Origin: Phyllobacterium sophorae
GTDB taxonomy: Bacteria; Pseudomonadota; Alphaproteobacteria; Rhizobiales; Rhizobiaceae
NCBI RefSeq assembly: GCF_003010965.1
Contig: NZ_PGGM01000005.1
Span: forward strand, 186,001-250,000
Direction of reading: 5' to 3'
DNA length: 64,000 bases
The notes under the pieces were generated by a model. It was given only the letters and a program-made list of their open reading frames with translations, had not been told where the DNA came from and did no database searches. Positions 1 to 7,149 of this stretch are shown here, piece after piece (position 1 is the first letter of the stretch; the number at the start of each line of letters is the position of its first letter). Made by a program: the position numbers and the translations under genes.

Positions 1-857
1 GTTCCGTTGATAACGGTAGCGTCGAAAGCGTTCTGCTGCAGATTGGCGCCGAGAACTATTTCCTGCGTAAACGCTGTCGATGTAATGTTGGCTGCAGCAC
101 TTGCTGCACTGGAACCAGCCAAGTCGTCGTCGGCATGTGCGCCGCCGCCGTCGTTGCCAAACCAGCTGTCCCAACCACCATCGCCACCAGCTCCGATACC
201 ATCACCCGCTGTCGCAGCACCCCCGGTTGCATTCAGCGTTACGCTGCCCGAGTTGTCTTGGCTGACGTGAGCGAGCTCGTCATTGTCGACCAGATCTGCC
301 ACCTGGTTAACAGCAAATCCGGTGTTCGTACCCGCACCGTTAAACGCGCTGTTGAAGATGTTCGAGAAGTCGACATCGTTGCCCGGATCGAAGTTGATGC
401 TGCCGGAGTCAGTGATAAACATGTTGTCGAAATTGGTATTAATCAGATCGAGATCTGCAAAATCATTGTCAGTAGGCAGATACCCATCCAAGTTCACGCC
501 AACATCAACAGTCACGGTCGTCTCCGACGTGTTGGTATTGGTATTGTGGTTATCACTTTCATTCAGGTTGGCATTCAGATTACCATTGGCATTCAGATTG
601 CCATTGCCATTGAGGTTACCATTGCCGTTGAGGTTACCGTTGCCATTCCAGTTCGAATTGTCCGAACTTGAATGCTGATCCTGGCTTTGGCCTTGCCCCT
701 GTCCTTGCCCCTGCCCCTGAGCCTCCAGTTGCCCCTGAGCTTGCCCCTGTAACTGAAGGGCCAGTGCGGCAGCCACCGCTGATGCATCGGCATCTGCACT
801 CGCTGACGGATCGCCACCCGGGTGGAAATTGTAGTTGTTGTTCTTACCGTTACTCAT
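1..857 (-). CDS. Large Asn/Gly/Asp-rich repetitive protein, partial (runs off left edge)
   Basis: Not a family I recognise. The frame starts at ATG 857, seven bases after a clear GGAGGG ribosome site, and stays open for 285 codons to the window edge, so the C-terminus is missing. After a short basic start (MSNGKNNNYNFHPGG) comes an Ala/Ser/Asp stretch, a Gln-Gly run (residues about 35-58), then NGNL/NANL repeats (about 68-100), and then a longer Asp/Asn-rich, hydrophobic-alternating region with SQDNSGSV and TQEIVLGANLQQN segments. No Cys and no N-terminal signal peptide are seen. Those traits, and the alternating Q/D/hydrophobic pattern, resemble the acidic proteins beside the type I exporter at 11608-15275, so it may be another export substrate or adhesin; that is inference. 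The plus-strand open frames in this stretch are shadows. Confidence 0.75.
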   Translation of the reverse strand, partial: MSNGKNNNYNFHPGGDPSASADADASAVAAALALQLQGQAQGQLEAQGQGQGQGQGQSQDQHSSSDNSNWNGNGNLNGNGNLNGNGNLNANGNLNANLNESDNHNTNTNTSETTVTVDVGVNLDGYLPTDNDFADLDLINTNFDNMFITDSGSINFDPGNDVDFSNIFNSAFNGAGTNTGFAVNQVADLVDNDELAHVSQDNSGSVTLNATGGAATAGDGIGAGGDGGWDSWFGNDGGGAHADDDLAGSSAASAAANITSTAFTQEIVLGANLQQNAFDATVING

Positions 858-1534
858 AAAAAGCCCTCCGATTTTATTGTGGTCGGAGCCAGCAAGAACC
901 TCTATGCATTTCAAACGAGGTTATATTGCGAGCGCCGCATGCTTTTTTTTGAAAACAGACGTCATTTATTTACATAGCACCAGCGTGATTCTGGATACTA
1001 TTTGCCAATGGTGTTCAATTTTGTTTTTTTCACGGGATTACTACTTGGACATCCCCACACACAACTATGCGCCCAAGCCTTGTAACGTTAATCCCAAAGC
1101 GGCCAGACGTTAAGCTACCAATTCTGTTTAGGTGCGGGATTAGGCTGTGATCAGCGGGTATTCACCTCTGAAGTCAAAAAAATGCAATCGTTTCAAGAGC
1201 ATTTCGGAGCGGGCGCCTTGGAACCTGATTTCGAAGGATTAAAAAGCCTTGCTGCCCATAGTTAATATTGTCGAGAAAACCAGCCGGAGGACCGAGTGTT
1301 TAATGCTCTGGCGCGAGCTTCGAGGACCTCATAAACCCAATTAAATGCTAGGTTTTTGCCTGGTCACGGCCACGTCACGCGCGATTTATTAATTCTTTGG
1401 TAATCAACACGGATAGTTGGGTTTAGGCAGCGCATAAAAACTGAATAGAAAGAACTTACCCAAATAAAAAACAATAAGAGAACACAAATCCGGAGAGAAA
1501 ATACTTCTCTCAATAAAGGGTATAGGGGAAAATT
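858..1534. other. Intergenic region between divergent genes
   Basis: 677 bases between the leftward repetitive protein and the rightward LuxR gene. It is AT-rich around 940-1040 and 1375-1500. Only unconvincing short open frames are present. It must carry both promoters, but I cannot place -35/-10 boxes with confidence. Confidence 0.5.
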
Positions 1535-2353
1535 ATGAGTGGAACAACACAGCGTACAGTATCGAACCATCTTCAACTTGGGTCGAAGAATGACAATGAA
1601 ACAAAATTCAGGACTGGCATCTTCATTTATGCCGAATCTGGCGTCGTTTTTCAGGGATTGGTCCAATCACTAGAGAGAACATTCCCGGATCTCAAAGTCA
1701 GCTTGTCGAGCAAACTTGCAGAGTCCGATGAAACTGACGCTGAAACGGGCCTTGTACTTGTGCATGCCCACGCAGGTTTCGTCTTCGATCTCCCTGATTG
1801 TGTAGCGCGATGCAAGCAACGTTTCCCGAACGCTTCCATCACGCTCATGATTGATGAAAACAATGCCGGTATCCATGAATTCAACACCTTGTTTGACAGC
1901 AAACTCGTGCAGGGGCTTCTTCCCTTCAGTCTGAAACTCGATATCTGGCTGGCCGTGGTTTGGCTTTTGTTGAATGGCGGTGAATATTATCCGTCCACCA
2001 TCGTGCGCTCAATGGACAAGGCAGCAGCCGGCAAGGCGCACTTGCACAACAATCAAGCAAAGGGCGGTGCCGGGCCAATGAAGACATTGACCCTCCGCGA
2101 GCATCAGATATTGGAGCTTCTTTCGGAGGGCTTGCAGAACAAGATCATCGCTGATCGCCTGGCGCTCTCGGAACACACCGTAAAGGTGCATGTGCACAAT
2201 CTCATTCGCAAACTGCGTGTTCACAATCGTACCCAGGCGGCGGCAGTTTACCGGGATAGCATTGACCAGGAGGAGTTCCGGCCCCCTTTTAAAGCGTACG
2301 GTACGCCGATCGTGCGACCGGAAAACACTTACGCGATGGGTCAGGCCATCTAA
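1535..2353 (+). CDS. LuxR-type transcription regulator with degenerate receiver-like domain
   Basis: 272 aa. The C-terminal part (about residues 185-240) is a standard LuxR/NarL helix-turn-helix, with LTLREHQILELLSEG and SEHTVKVHVHNLIRKL. The N-terminal half resembles a CheY-like receiver in length and hydrophobic pattern, but the usual acidic pocket is absent (FIYAES near the start) and the strand that should hold the phospho-Asp reads LVLVHAHAG. It is therefore probably not controlled by phosphorylation. The linker motif GGEYYPSTIV is matched by GGAYYPRSML in the second LuxR protein at 16616, so the two are paralogues flanking the secretion and peptide genes. The start is supported by AGGGGAA five bases upstream. 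A 160-aa gene follows four bases after the stop. Confidence 0.85.
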   Translation: MSGTTQRTVSNHLQLGSKNDNETKFRTGIFIYAESGVVFQGLVQSLERTFPDLKVSLSSKLAESDETDAETGLVLVHAHAGFVFDLPDCVARCKQRFPNASITLMIDENNAGIHEFNTLFDSKLVQGLLPFSLKLDIWLAVVWLLLNGGEYYPSTIVRSMDKAAAGKAHLHNNQAKGGAGPMKTLTLREHQILELLSEGLQNKIIADRLALSEHTVKVHVHNLIRKLRVHNRTQAAAVYRDSIDQEEFRPPFKAYGTPIVRPENTYAMGQAI

Positions 2354-2357
2354 CGCG

Positions 2358-2840
2358 ATGTCCCGCATCAATGACGTACTGATGCTGGTGGGCAAACTGA
2401 ACTATACGTGGACGAACACCGAAAGCCTGTTCATCTACCTGATTGCCCACCTGCTCAACACGAACAAAGAAGCGGCGACGGTCATTTTCCTGACGCTGAA
2501 CACGACGCGAGCGCGCATTGATTTGCTCGAACGGTTGGCAAAGATCAGCTCTACGACGCCGGAGTCGAAAGCCGCGGTTCTCGAAATCACCAGCCGGATG
2601 ACACGCGAGCAAAGGCTGCGCAACAAATACAACCATTGCATTTATTCGTTCGACGAATCGGGCGTCATGGCGTCGACGCAGTTGATGCGGATCGTCGACA
2701 TGAATGACAATTTGAAATACGGAAAGGTCGAAGCGCTCGACGACGAGGAGCTGCAGCGCATTCAAGCAACGATCGATGCGATTATCGAAGTGAACAGGTC
2801 CATCTGGTCGTTCATCAAGCAAAAAAATATTCAGGTCTGA
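2358..2840 (+). CDS. Hypothetical helical protein, co-transcribed with LuxR regulator
   Basis: 160 aa, not recognised. The ATG lies four bases after the stop of the LuxR gene, so the two are probably translated from one message; a longer frame runs back into the LuxR gene but would need a large overlap. The sequence looks almost entirely alpha-helical and soluble, with a mildly hydrophobic N-terminal segment (SLFIYLIAHLL at residues about 23-33) and a charged middle (TSRMTREQRLRNKYNH). It has no obvious catalytic motif and no signal peptide. Its position suggests a role with the regulator, for example as a partner protein, but nothing in the sequence proves this. Confidence 0.7.
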   Translation: MSRINDVLMLVGKLNYTWTNTESLFIYLIAHLLNTNKEAATVIFLTLNTTRARIDLLERLAKISSTTPESKAAVLEITSRMTREQRLRNKYNHCIYSFDESGVMASTQLMRIVDMNDNLKYGKVEALDDEELQRIQATIDAIIEVNRSIWSFIKQKNIQV

Positions 2841-3262
2841 ACCGTGCTGCGGCGAGGCAGGTTGAATGTCAAAATCCAACAATGCCATACGGCAACGCCA
2901 CCGGAATCGATGTCGCCGTCGGAGCATGGGAGTAAATCCTTCGCGGCCATCAATAATTATCGCTACGTGTTTGCGGCCGGTTTTAATCACTATTAATTAT
3001 TGACGAAAAGGCAATATACTATAACTTATTTGTGATACGGAACCAAATTGAGTGCGAATAAGGAAAATCCAAAATATAGTTCTCATTAATTTGGATAAAA
3101 CCAATTTTATATTGAATAACTTATTTTGGTACTTCTTGGGGGAAGAAGATTTATGCGGATCGCTGACCATACGGGCACGATCCAACAAGTAAGATCCTTC
3201 GCTTCGCGCTGAAGCGGCAGGGTTGCGTTTGAGAAATGAAAGGTCGTTGGGGGGCCTATATT

Positions 3263-3475
3263 ATGCTGTACAGACCAGAACCACTGATTGAACAGTGGAA
3301 GAAGAACACGCCGCTAATAAGCCGCTTTTCCGCCGGAGCAGCGGCTATCATTTCAGCGATTGCCGGGTACATCGTTCAGTTCCAGGCATTGGCGGGTATT
3401 AACCCGGCCACATGTGGCAAAGCGTTCATCCGTTGCAGACCAGGATCCGTCGCGAAGGGCAACCGCCGAGCATAG
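3263..3475 (+). CDS. Small hypothetical membrane protein, possibly a frameshifted remnant
   Basis: 70 codons from ATG 3263, with GGGGG eight bases upstream. It starts MLYRPEPLIEQWKKN and has one hydrophobic stretch, SAGAAAIISAIAGYIVQF (residues about 22-39), likely a membrane helix. After residue about 50 the composition turns to Arg/Cys and loses protein character. The frame at 3412-3657 instead gives plausible sequence (GIYAQPSADILPIKDC). A frameshift near 3410 would join the two. I do not recognise the family; it may be a broken gene. Confidence 0.3.
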   Translation: MLYRPEPLIEQWKKNTPLISRFSAGAAAIISAIAGYIVQFQALAGINPATCGKAFIRCRPGSVAKGNRRA

Positions 3476-3901
3476 CACCGGCCCTGCCCACGGCCACACC
3501 AACATGCAATTTCACGCAACATTTGCCCAAGGGTATTTATGCGCAACCGTCTGCAGACATTTTGCCCATCAAAGACTGTGCATTCACGGATCGTCAATGC
3601 ACTCTGGATCGAATATGGCGGTACTCCATGGAATATGCCACCCGACTGGGAGCCTGAGCGTGCCTGGGCCAGGCAGCTGGATCTGACGTTGATACCCAAT
3701 CTTGGGCCGATGTCGGTAGCCATCCTGGTACAATGGCTTGCCGCCGGTGATGATCACACCGAACAATCCGAGTAGTATCCCGCCTACGGTTTTTCCACAC
3801 AGCCTGAATCGTGAAACGCGCTAGAACGCGCGTAAAATGGTTACTGTGCGTTGTCGGGATTGGGATGGAGCCGAATTGATTAAGGTCCGATGGAGGCAGT
3901 G

Positions 3902-3945
3902 CTACGCCGAAATTCTAATTTACTAACTATAGAATTCCGGCGTAG
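3902..3945. repeat. Long inverted repeat (hairpin)
   Basis: Arms 3902-3917 and 3930-3945 are 16 bases each with one mismatch, around a 12-base AT-rich loop. There is no T-run on either side, so it is not a classical terminator. It lies about 210 bases downstream of the end of the tfuA-like gene and could be a 3' stability element or a mobile-repeat unit. Confidence 0.6.
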
Positions 3946-4153
3946 GTCCCCCACTGACTGCCCGCTTGCTCCCACACACGCTTGAATGCTTTTTTTGTTT
4001 TTGTTTTCATGCGTTAAACTTGCGACCACGGGTTGAGATTATGGCCCCCCCCGTTACGTCAGCGTGACTCGGATGCAATTTCCGGCACATTTTCCATGGA
4101 TTGGAATAATTAATTGGGGTTAGGCGCAATTAGAACGCCCTCAATAGTCCTGA

Positions 4154-4891
4154 TTAAACCCTCAGCTTGCGCCATTGCGACGTTGCATTGAACTGCCATC
4201 CGGCGAAATCGGAACCCAGTTCCGGTGCCGCCACGCTGTTGCGGTCGAGCAATACATCGAGCAAGGCCTCTGCATCTTCGCGCTTGATATTGCGGATATG
4301 CGGCTTCAGCCGTTCGGCCGCCCCATCGATGTCGGGCGACACGACGTTGAAGATGCGCCGCCAGGTGCGCTCCTTGAAAAAGACAGCATCGGCTTTCGCG
4401 CGGATGAAACCATGTTCCTCGGCAGTAATCGCTCTGGCGGCAAATGCTGCGTCAAGCGTAGCGTCGATAGTGACCATCGCTTCGCTGAAAGCAACATAGC
4501 CGAACTCGGCCGGCGCATGGACCTGAGCCACAGCGGCATCGTCTTCCAAGCCACCAAATGCGTAACGCTCAAACACCGTGCCGATGCCGATCATGCCAAA
4601 GGGATGGCACTCGGCAGCGCGCAAGGCTCCCATGCTGGCAGCGCCATAAACCGTAGCACCCGCCGACAACGCGTGCAGGATTTCCTTGTGCCAGACGGCA
4701 GCGACGTCTTCGAACCGGCCATCGACCAGACCGATGACGCGAAAGCCCTGATCGACCGCATGGGTAATGTCGCCGCATTTCGCCGGACCACGGCAGGTCA
4801 GCGCATACTCGGACAGGACGCGGTCTTCCCCGGTGCGCATGGGCACGAACTCAGTTCCGGAAAGACTTGGACCTGCAAACAGGATCTTCAT
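4154..4891 (-). CDS. TfuA-like protein (YcaO partner)
   Basis: 245 aa. The N-terminus MKILFAGPSLSG and the core GLVDGRFEDVAAVWHKEIL followed by GAASMGALRAAE (about residues 55-95) are the signature of the TfuA family. TfuA proteins work with YcaO enzymes; in the thioviridamide-type peptides and in methyl-coenzyme M reductase the pair makes backbone thioamides, and the family is named from the trifolitoxin locus of Rhizobium. Here the ATG (4891) sits six bases after the YcaO stop, with AGGAG five bases before it, so the two are translationally linked and almost certainly act together on the small proteins encoded just upstream. The GTG at 4894 is an alternative start. Confidence 0.9.
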   Translation of the reverse strand: MKILFAGPSLSGTEFVPMRTGEDRVLSEYALTCRGPAKCGDITHAVDQGFRVIGLVDGRFEDVAAVWHKEILHALSAGATVYGAASMGALRAAECHPFGMIGIGTVFERYAFGGLEDDAAVAQVHAPAEFGYVAFSEAMVTIDATLDAAFAARAITAEEHGFIRAKADAVFFKERTWRRIFNVVSPDIDGAAERLKPHIRNIKREDAEALLDVLLDRNSVAAPELGSDFAGWQFNATSQWRKLRV

Positions 4892-4899
4892 CACCGCTC

Positions 4900-6156
4900 C
4901 TATTGCCGCAACATGGCGTTAAGACCACGTCCGCCGAAGCGATGCTTGCGCGTGCCCGCCGGGCTTTCAAGCTCATTGACCAGTACGCGGCAGACCGACA
5001 TGCCATAGTCCTCACCGCCAAGCGGCACGGCGACGACACTGCCAATGCCGCGCTGGCGCAGCGGTTCGAGGTAGGTTTCGAGGCTGGCGCGCAGATGCAG
5101 CTCGGGCTCCTCGAACCGCCAGTGGCCGGCAGGTTCTGCGTGAATATAAACGCCGAGATCGGGCGCGAGACGCTGGTGATATTCCGACGGGTCGAAATCA
5201 TCGCGCGCGCCAGAAATATTGGTGATGCGCGTCTGCGCCGCCTCAGTGATCGCCCGCATGGCGGCAACACGCGGCGAAAGATGACAGCCATAACCGGCAG
5301 CCAGGTCGAAGTGCAGATAAGTGCCGTGCTGCGTGGCCGGACTGATCGTCGCCATGAACACCGGCAGGCCGATATCCGAAGTCATGTTGAACAGGCGCAG
5401 GACGAAGTTTGCAGCGGTGATACGCTCCGCCAGCCAGTCAATGCTGCCATCGGCAAAAACGGCCGGATCCACGCAGTGCGCCTGCACGCCCGTGTCGCGC
5501 TGGAAACGCCACAACTCGGTCGCGTCTCGTTCCACGCGCTCGCACAATCCGTGAATAACCGCCTCCAACAGGCAATTGCCTGAGGCGAGGCCGTCTGTCG
5601 ACTGGCAATAGTGGAAGGATCGCCGCGCCGAGGTAAAATCGAGCGAGACAAGCTCGCGCGGCACGAACACCGGCTTCTGCTTCAACAGGTCGAAACCTTC
5701 GAGCCAATAGTCGGCCACGTCGGGCCCGGGCTCATCGGCACCGCGCATCAACAGCATGCGGCCGTCAAATACCGAATGCCCAGCGTCGAGCAATTCACGG
5801 CGGCTTGCGGCGAAAGAGATGAGCGGTATATCTTCGGCAATAGCGATCTCAGCAGCTTCCATTACGGCCGAGGCGCGGGCATGGGCCGCACTGACGCCCT
5901 TTCCCTGGCTGACGGCGAGAGTCCGGCTGTTTGGCCGGACCGCCATCCACACCGGGATGCCAATGCGGTCGAGGCCGGTGACTTCGGCCATCCGGACGAT
6001 GCCCAAACGAGAAAAATGTGGCCGCAACCGGTTTACGGTTTCGTCCGCATCGATCAGTCGTGTCGACGAAGGTTCGTCAGGACGGAAAGCAGAACGAAGG
6101 TTCGCTTCGTCTGCCACCAGCCGGTCAGGAACCGGAATCCCGGCCAATGGTTTCAT
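4900..6156 (-). CDS. YcaO-family ATP-dependent peptide-backbone cyclodehydratase/thioamidase
   Basis: 418 aa from ATG 6156, which has GGAG five bases upstream; upstream in-frame starts at 6189 (ATG) and 6192 (GTG) would add 11-12 residues. The three ATP/Mg motifs of YcaO enzymes are visible: SAVMEAAE (about 96-103), EAVIHGLCERVERD (about 198-211) and RAITEAAQTR (about 301-310). YcaO enzymes phosphorylate a peptide amide oxygen, letting Cys/Ser/Thr or sulfide attack to give azolines or thioamides. The C-terminus ends GGRGLNAMLRQ and lacks the proline-rich PxPxP tail usual in azoline-forming YcaOs. There is no E1-like or ocin-ThiF partner nearby; the partner is the TfuA protein downstream. Substrates are most likely the proteins at 6232-6732 and 6857-7105. 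Which modification it makes cannot be told. Confidence 0.9.
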   Translation of the reverse strand: MKPLAGIPVPDRLVADEANLRSAFRPDEPSSTRLIDADETVNRLRPHFSRLGIVRMAEVTGLDRIGIPVWMAVRPNSRTLAVSQGKGVSAAHARASAVMEAAEIAIAEDIPLISFAASRRELLDAGHSVFDGRMLLMRGADEPGPDVADYWLEGFDLLKQKPVFVPRELVSLDFTSARRSFHYCQSTDGLASGNCLLEAVIHGLCERVERDATELWRFQRDTGVQAHCVDPAVFADGSIDWLAERITAANFVLRLFNMTSDIGLPVFMATISPATQHGTYLHFDLAAGYGCHLSPRVAAMRAITEAAQTRITNISGARDDFDPSEYHQRLAPDLGVYIHAEPAGHWRFEEPELHLRASLETYLEPLRQRGIGSVVAVPLGGEDYGMSVCRVLVNELESPAGTRKHRFGGRGLNAMLRQ

Positions 6157-6231
6157 TGCCACTCCATCAGCCCGCAAATACGCACCCATCACAAAACCAT
6201 CCGAACTCCGGATAGCTGTTTACAACATTCT

Positions 6232-6732
6232 TCAGTTTATCGCAGCGGGACCCGCTGAAAATGATTTGTCCGACGGATTGATCCGGCCATCACAGGAGTA
6301 AGCCCGCTCCGAGGGATCGCTACGCCCATCAAACGAATAGGCACGCTCCGAAGGATCGCTACGGCCATCAAACGAATAGGCGCGTTCCGAAGGATCGCTA
6401 CGGCCATCAAACGAATAGGCGCGTTCCGAAGGATCACTACGGCCATCAAACGAATAGGCGCGTTCCGAGGGATCACTACGGCCATCAAACGAATAGGCGC
6501 GTTCCGAGGGATCACTACGGCCATCAAACGAGTAAGCCCGCTCCGAAGGATCGCTCCGTACATTGTCCGCAACGATGGTTCTTTGACCGCCTATCGTCGC
6601 AAGGAAATCGCTGCCTGCCCTGCCAGTTGAATTTATAACATCTCTGTCGAGACATTCGACGCTACGCTGTTCCAGATCAATAAGCCAAAGCTTGTTCGTC
6701 TCTGGTTCGTCAATGATGTAAAACTTTGCCAT
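6232..6732 (-). CDS. Putative RiPP precursor with seven tandem 13-residue core repeats
   Basis: 166 aa, from ATG 6732 with GGAAAGG eight bases upstream (a GTG at 6762 also lies in frame). Residues 1-58 form a leader-like region beginning MAKFYIIDEPETNKLWLIDL, clearly related to the N-terminus of the next protein upstream (6857-7105). From residue 59 come seven units of RSDPSERAYSFDG with no linker; six are identical and the last reads SCDG. A degenerate unit, RINPSDKSFSAG, and PAAIN close the protein. Each unit has Ser, Asp, Pro, Tyr and Phe but no Cys except in unit 7. Multi-core precursors are known in YcaO/TfuA peptides (thiovarsolin type). The ycaO gene starts 75 bases downstream. Function as a modified peptide precursor is inferred from context; a non-modified repeat protein remains possible. 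Confidence 0.8.
   Translation of the reverse strand: MAKFYIIDEPETNKLWLIDLEQRSVECLDRDVINSTGRAGSDFLATIGGQRTIVADNVRSDPSERAYSFDGRSDPSERAYSFDGRSDPSERAYSFDGRSDPSERAYSFDGRSDPSERAYSFDGRSDPSERAYSFDGRSDPSERAYSCDGRINPSDKSFSAGPAAIN
6286..6558 (-). repeat. Tandem array: seven 39-bp coding repeats
   Basis: Seven contiguous 39-bp units inside the precursor gene, no spacers, each coding for RSDPSERAYSFDG (last unit Phe to Cys). The copies differ at several bases, but outside the last unit all differences are silent, so the peptide has been held constant while the DNA drifted. Confidence 0.95.
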
Positions 6733-6856
6733 GCGAATAACCTTTCCAAGAGGAGAGCCCACGCGGAAAGGTTATTCCAATTCTTGCATACGTCAATGAA
6801 ACCAGAGTATTTAATTATTTCTTACCCATATATTTCGTGTAGATATCCATTCTGTC

Positions 6857-7105
6857 TTAATCATCTACAACGTAGGATTGCGCCTTTGCTCCAGTCCGAG
6901 TGCCCGCGGCAATGGCAATGTTAATGCCCTTCACTGTTGTAGTACCAGTCGTCCGGGCCCTGTTTATTTCTTGCAACAAGTTAGAGTCAGCCCCCGTAGA
7001 ACTCTTGAGTGACGCTTCCGTAACCGGCGTGACTGTGCGGCTGTCGATATCAACGAGCCACAATTCCTTTTCGCCCGTCTCGCCGATAATGAAATATTTC
7101 GCCAT
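6857..7105 (-). CDS. Second putative RiPP precursor sharing the same leader
   Basis: 82 aa, ATG 7105 with AGGGGG about eight bases upstream. The N-terminal half, MAKYFIIGETGEKELWLVDI then DSRTVTPV, aligns without gaps to the start of the 166-aa repeat protein (MAK, FII, LWL, D, R, V positions shared). After about residue 38 the two diverge: this one has no repeats but a Thr/Gly/Ala-rich tail, with RTTGTTTVKGINIAIAAGTR and AKAQSYVVDD at the end. It has no Cys. A shared N-terminus with a variable C-terminus is what is expected if the first part is recognised by the YcaO/TfuA enzymes. It lies between the regulator (7150) and the repeat precursor. The leader could instead be a small folded domain. 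Confidence 0.75.
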   Translation of the reverse strand: MAKYFIIGETGEKELWLVDIDSRTVTPVTEASLKSSTGADSNLLQEINRARTTGTTTVKGINIAIAAGTRTGAKAQSYVVDD

Positions 7106-7149
7106 GAAGATGCCCCCTGTTGAGTGAAGAACCGTTGATTTGATAAGTG

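Larger units (their letters stand above)
2841..4153. other. Long mostly non-coding region with decayed-gene traces
   Basis: 1.3 kb between the 160-aa gene and the end of the tfuA-like gene. Bases about 2985-3170 are very AT-rich. One short frame (3263-3475) has a ribosome site and a membrane segment. Overlapping frames at 3412-3775 look protein-like but are not continuous, suggesting a decayed gene. A strong inverted repeat lies at 3902-3945. Confidence 0.5.

Noticed and set aside
135..678. Plus-strand frames of 178 and 131 codons at the left edge
   Set aside because: They read through the repeats of the minus-strand Asn-rich gene, which has a clear start and stays open to the edge.
835..1113. 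92-codon plus-strand frame
   Set aside because: Overlaps the start and ribosome site of the leftward repetitive gene and has no ribosome site of its own.
4175..5008. 277-codon plus-strand frame over the tfuA-like gene
   Set aside because: Shadow of the well-conserved TfuA/YcaO coding on the other strand.
6286..6558. CRISPR-like array
   Set aside because: The 39-bp units are contiguous with no spacers and are in frame within a gene.
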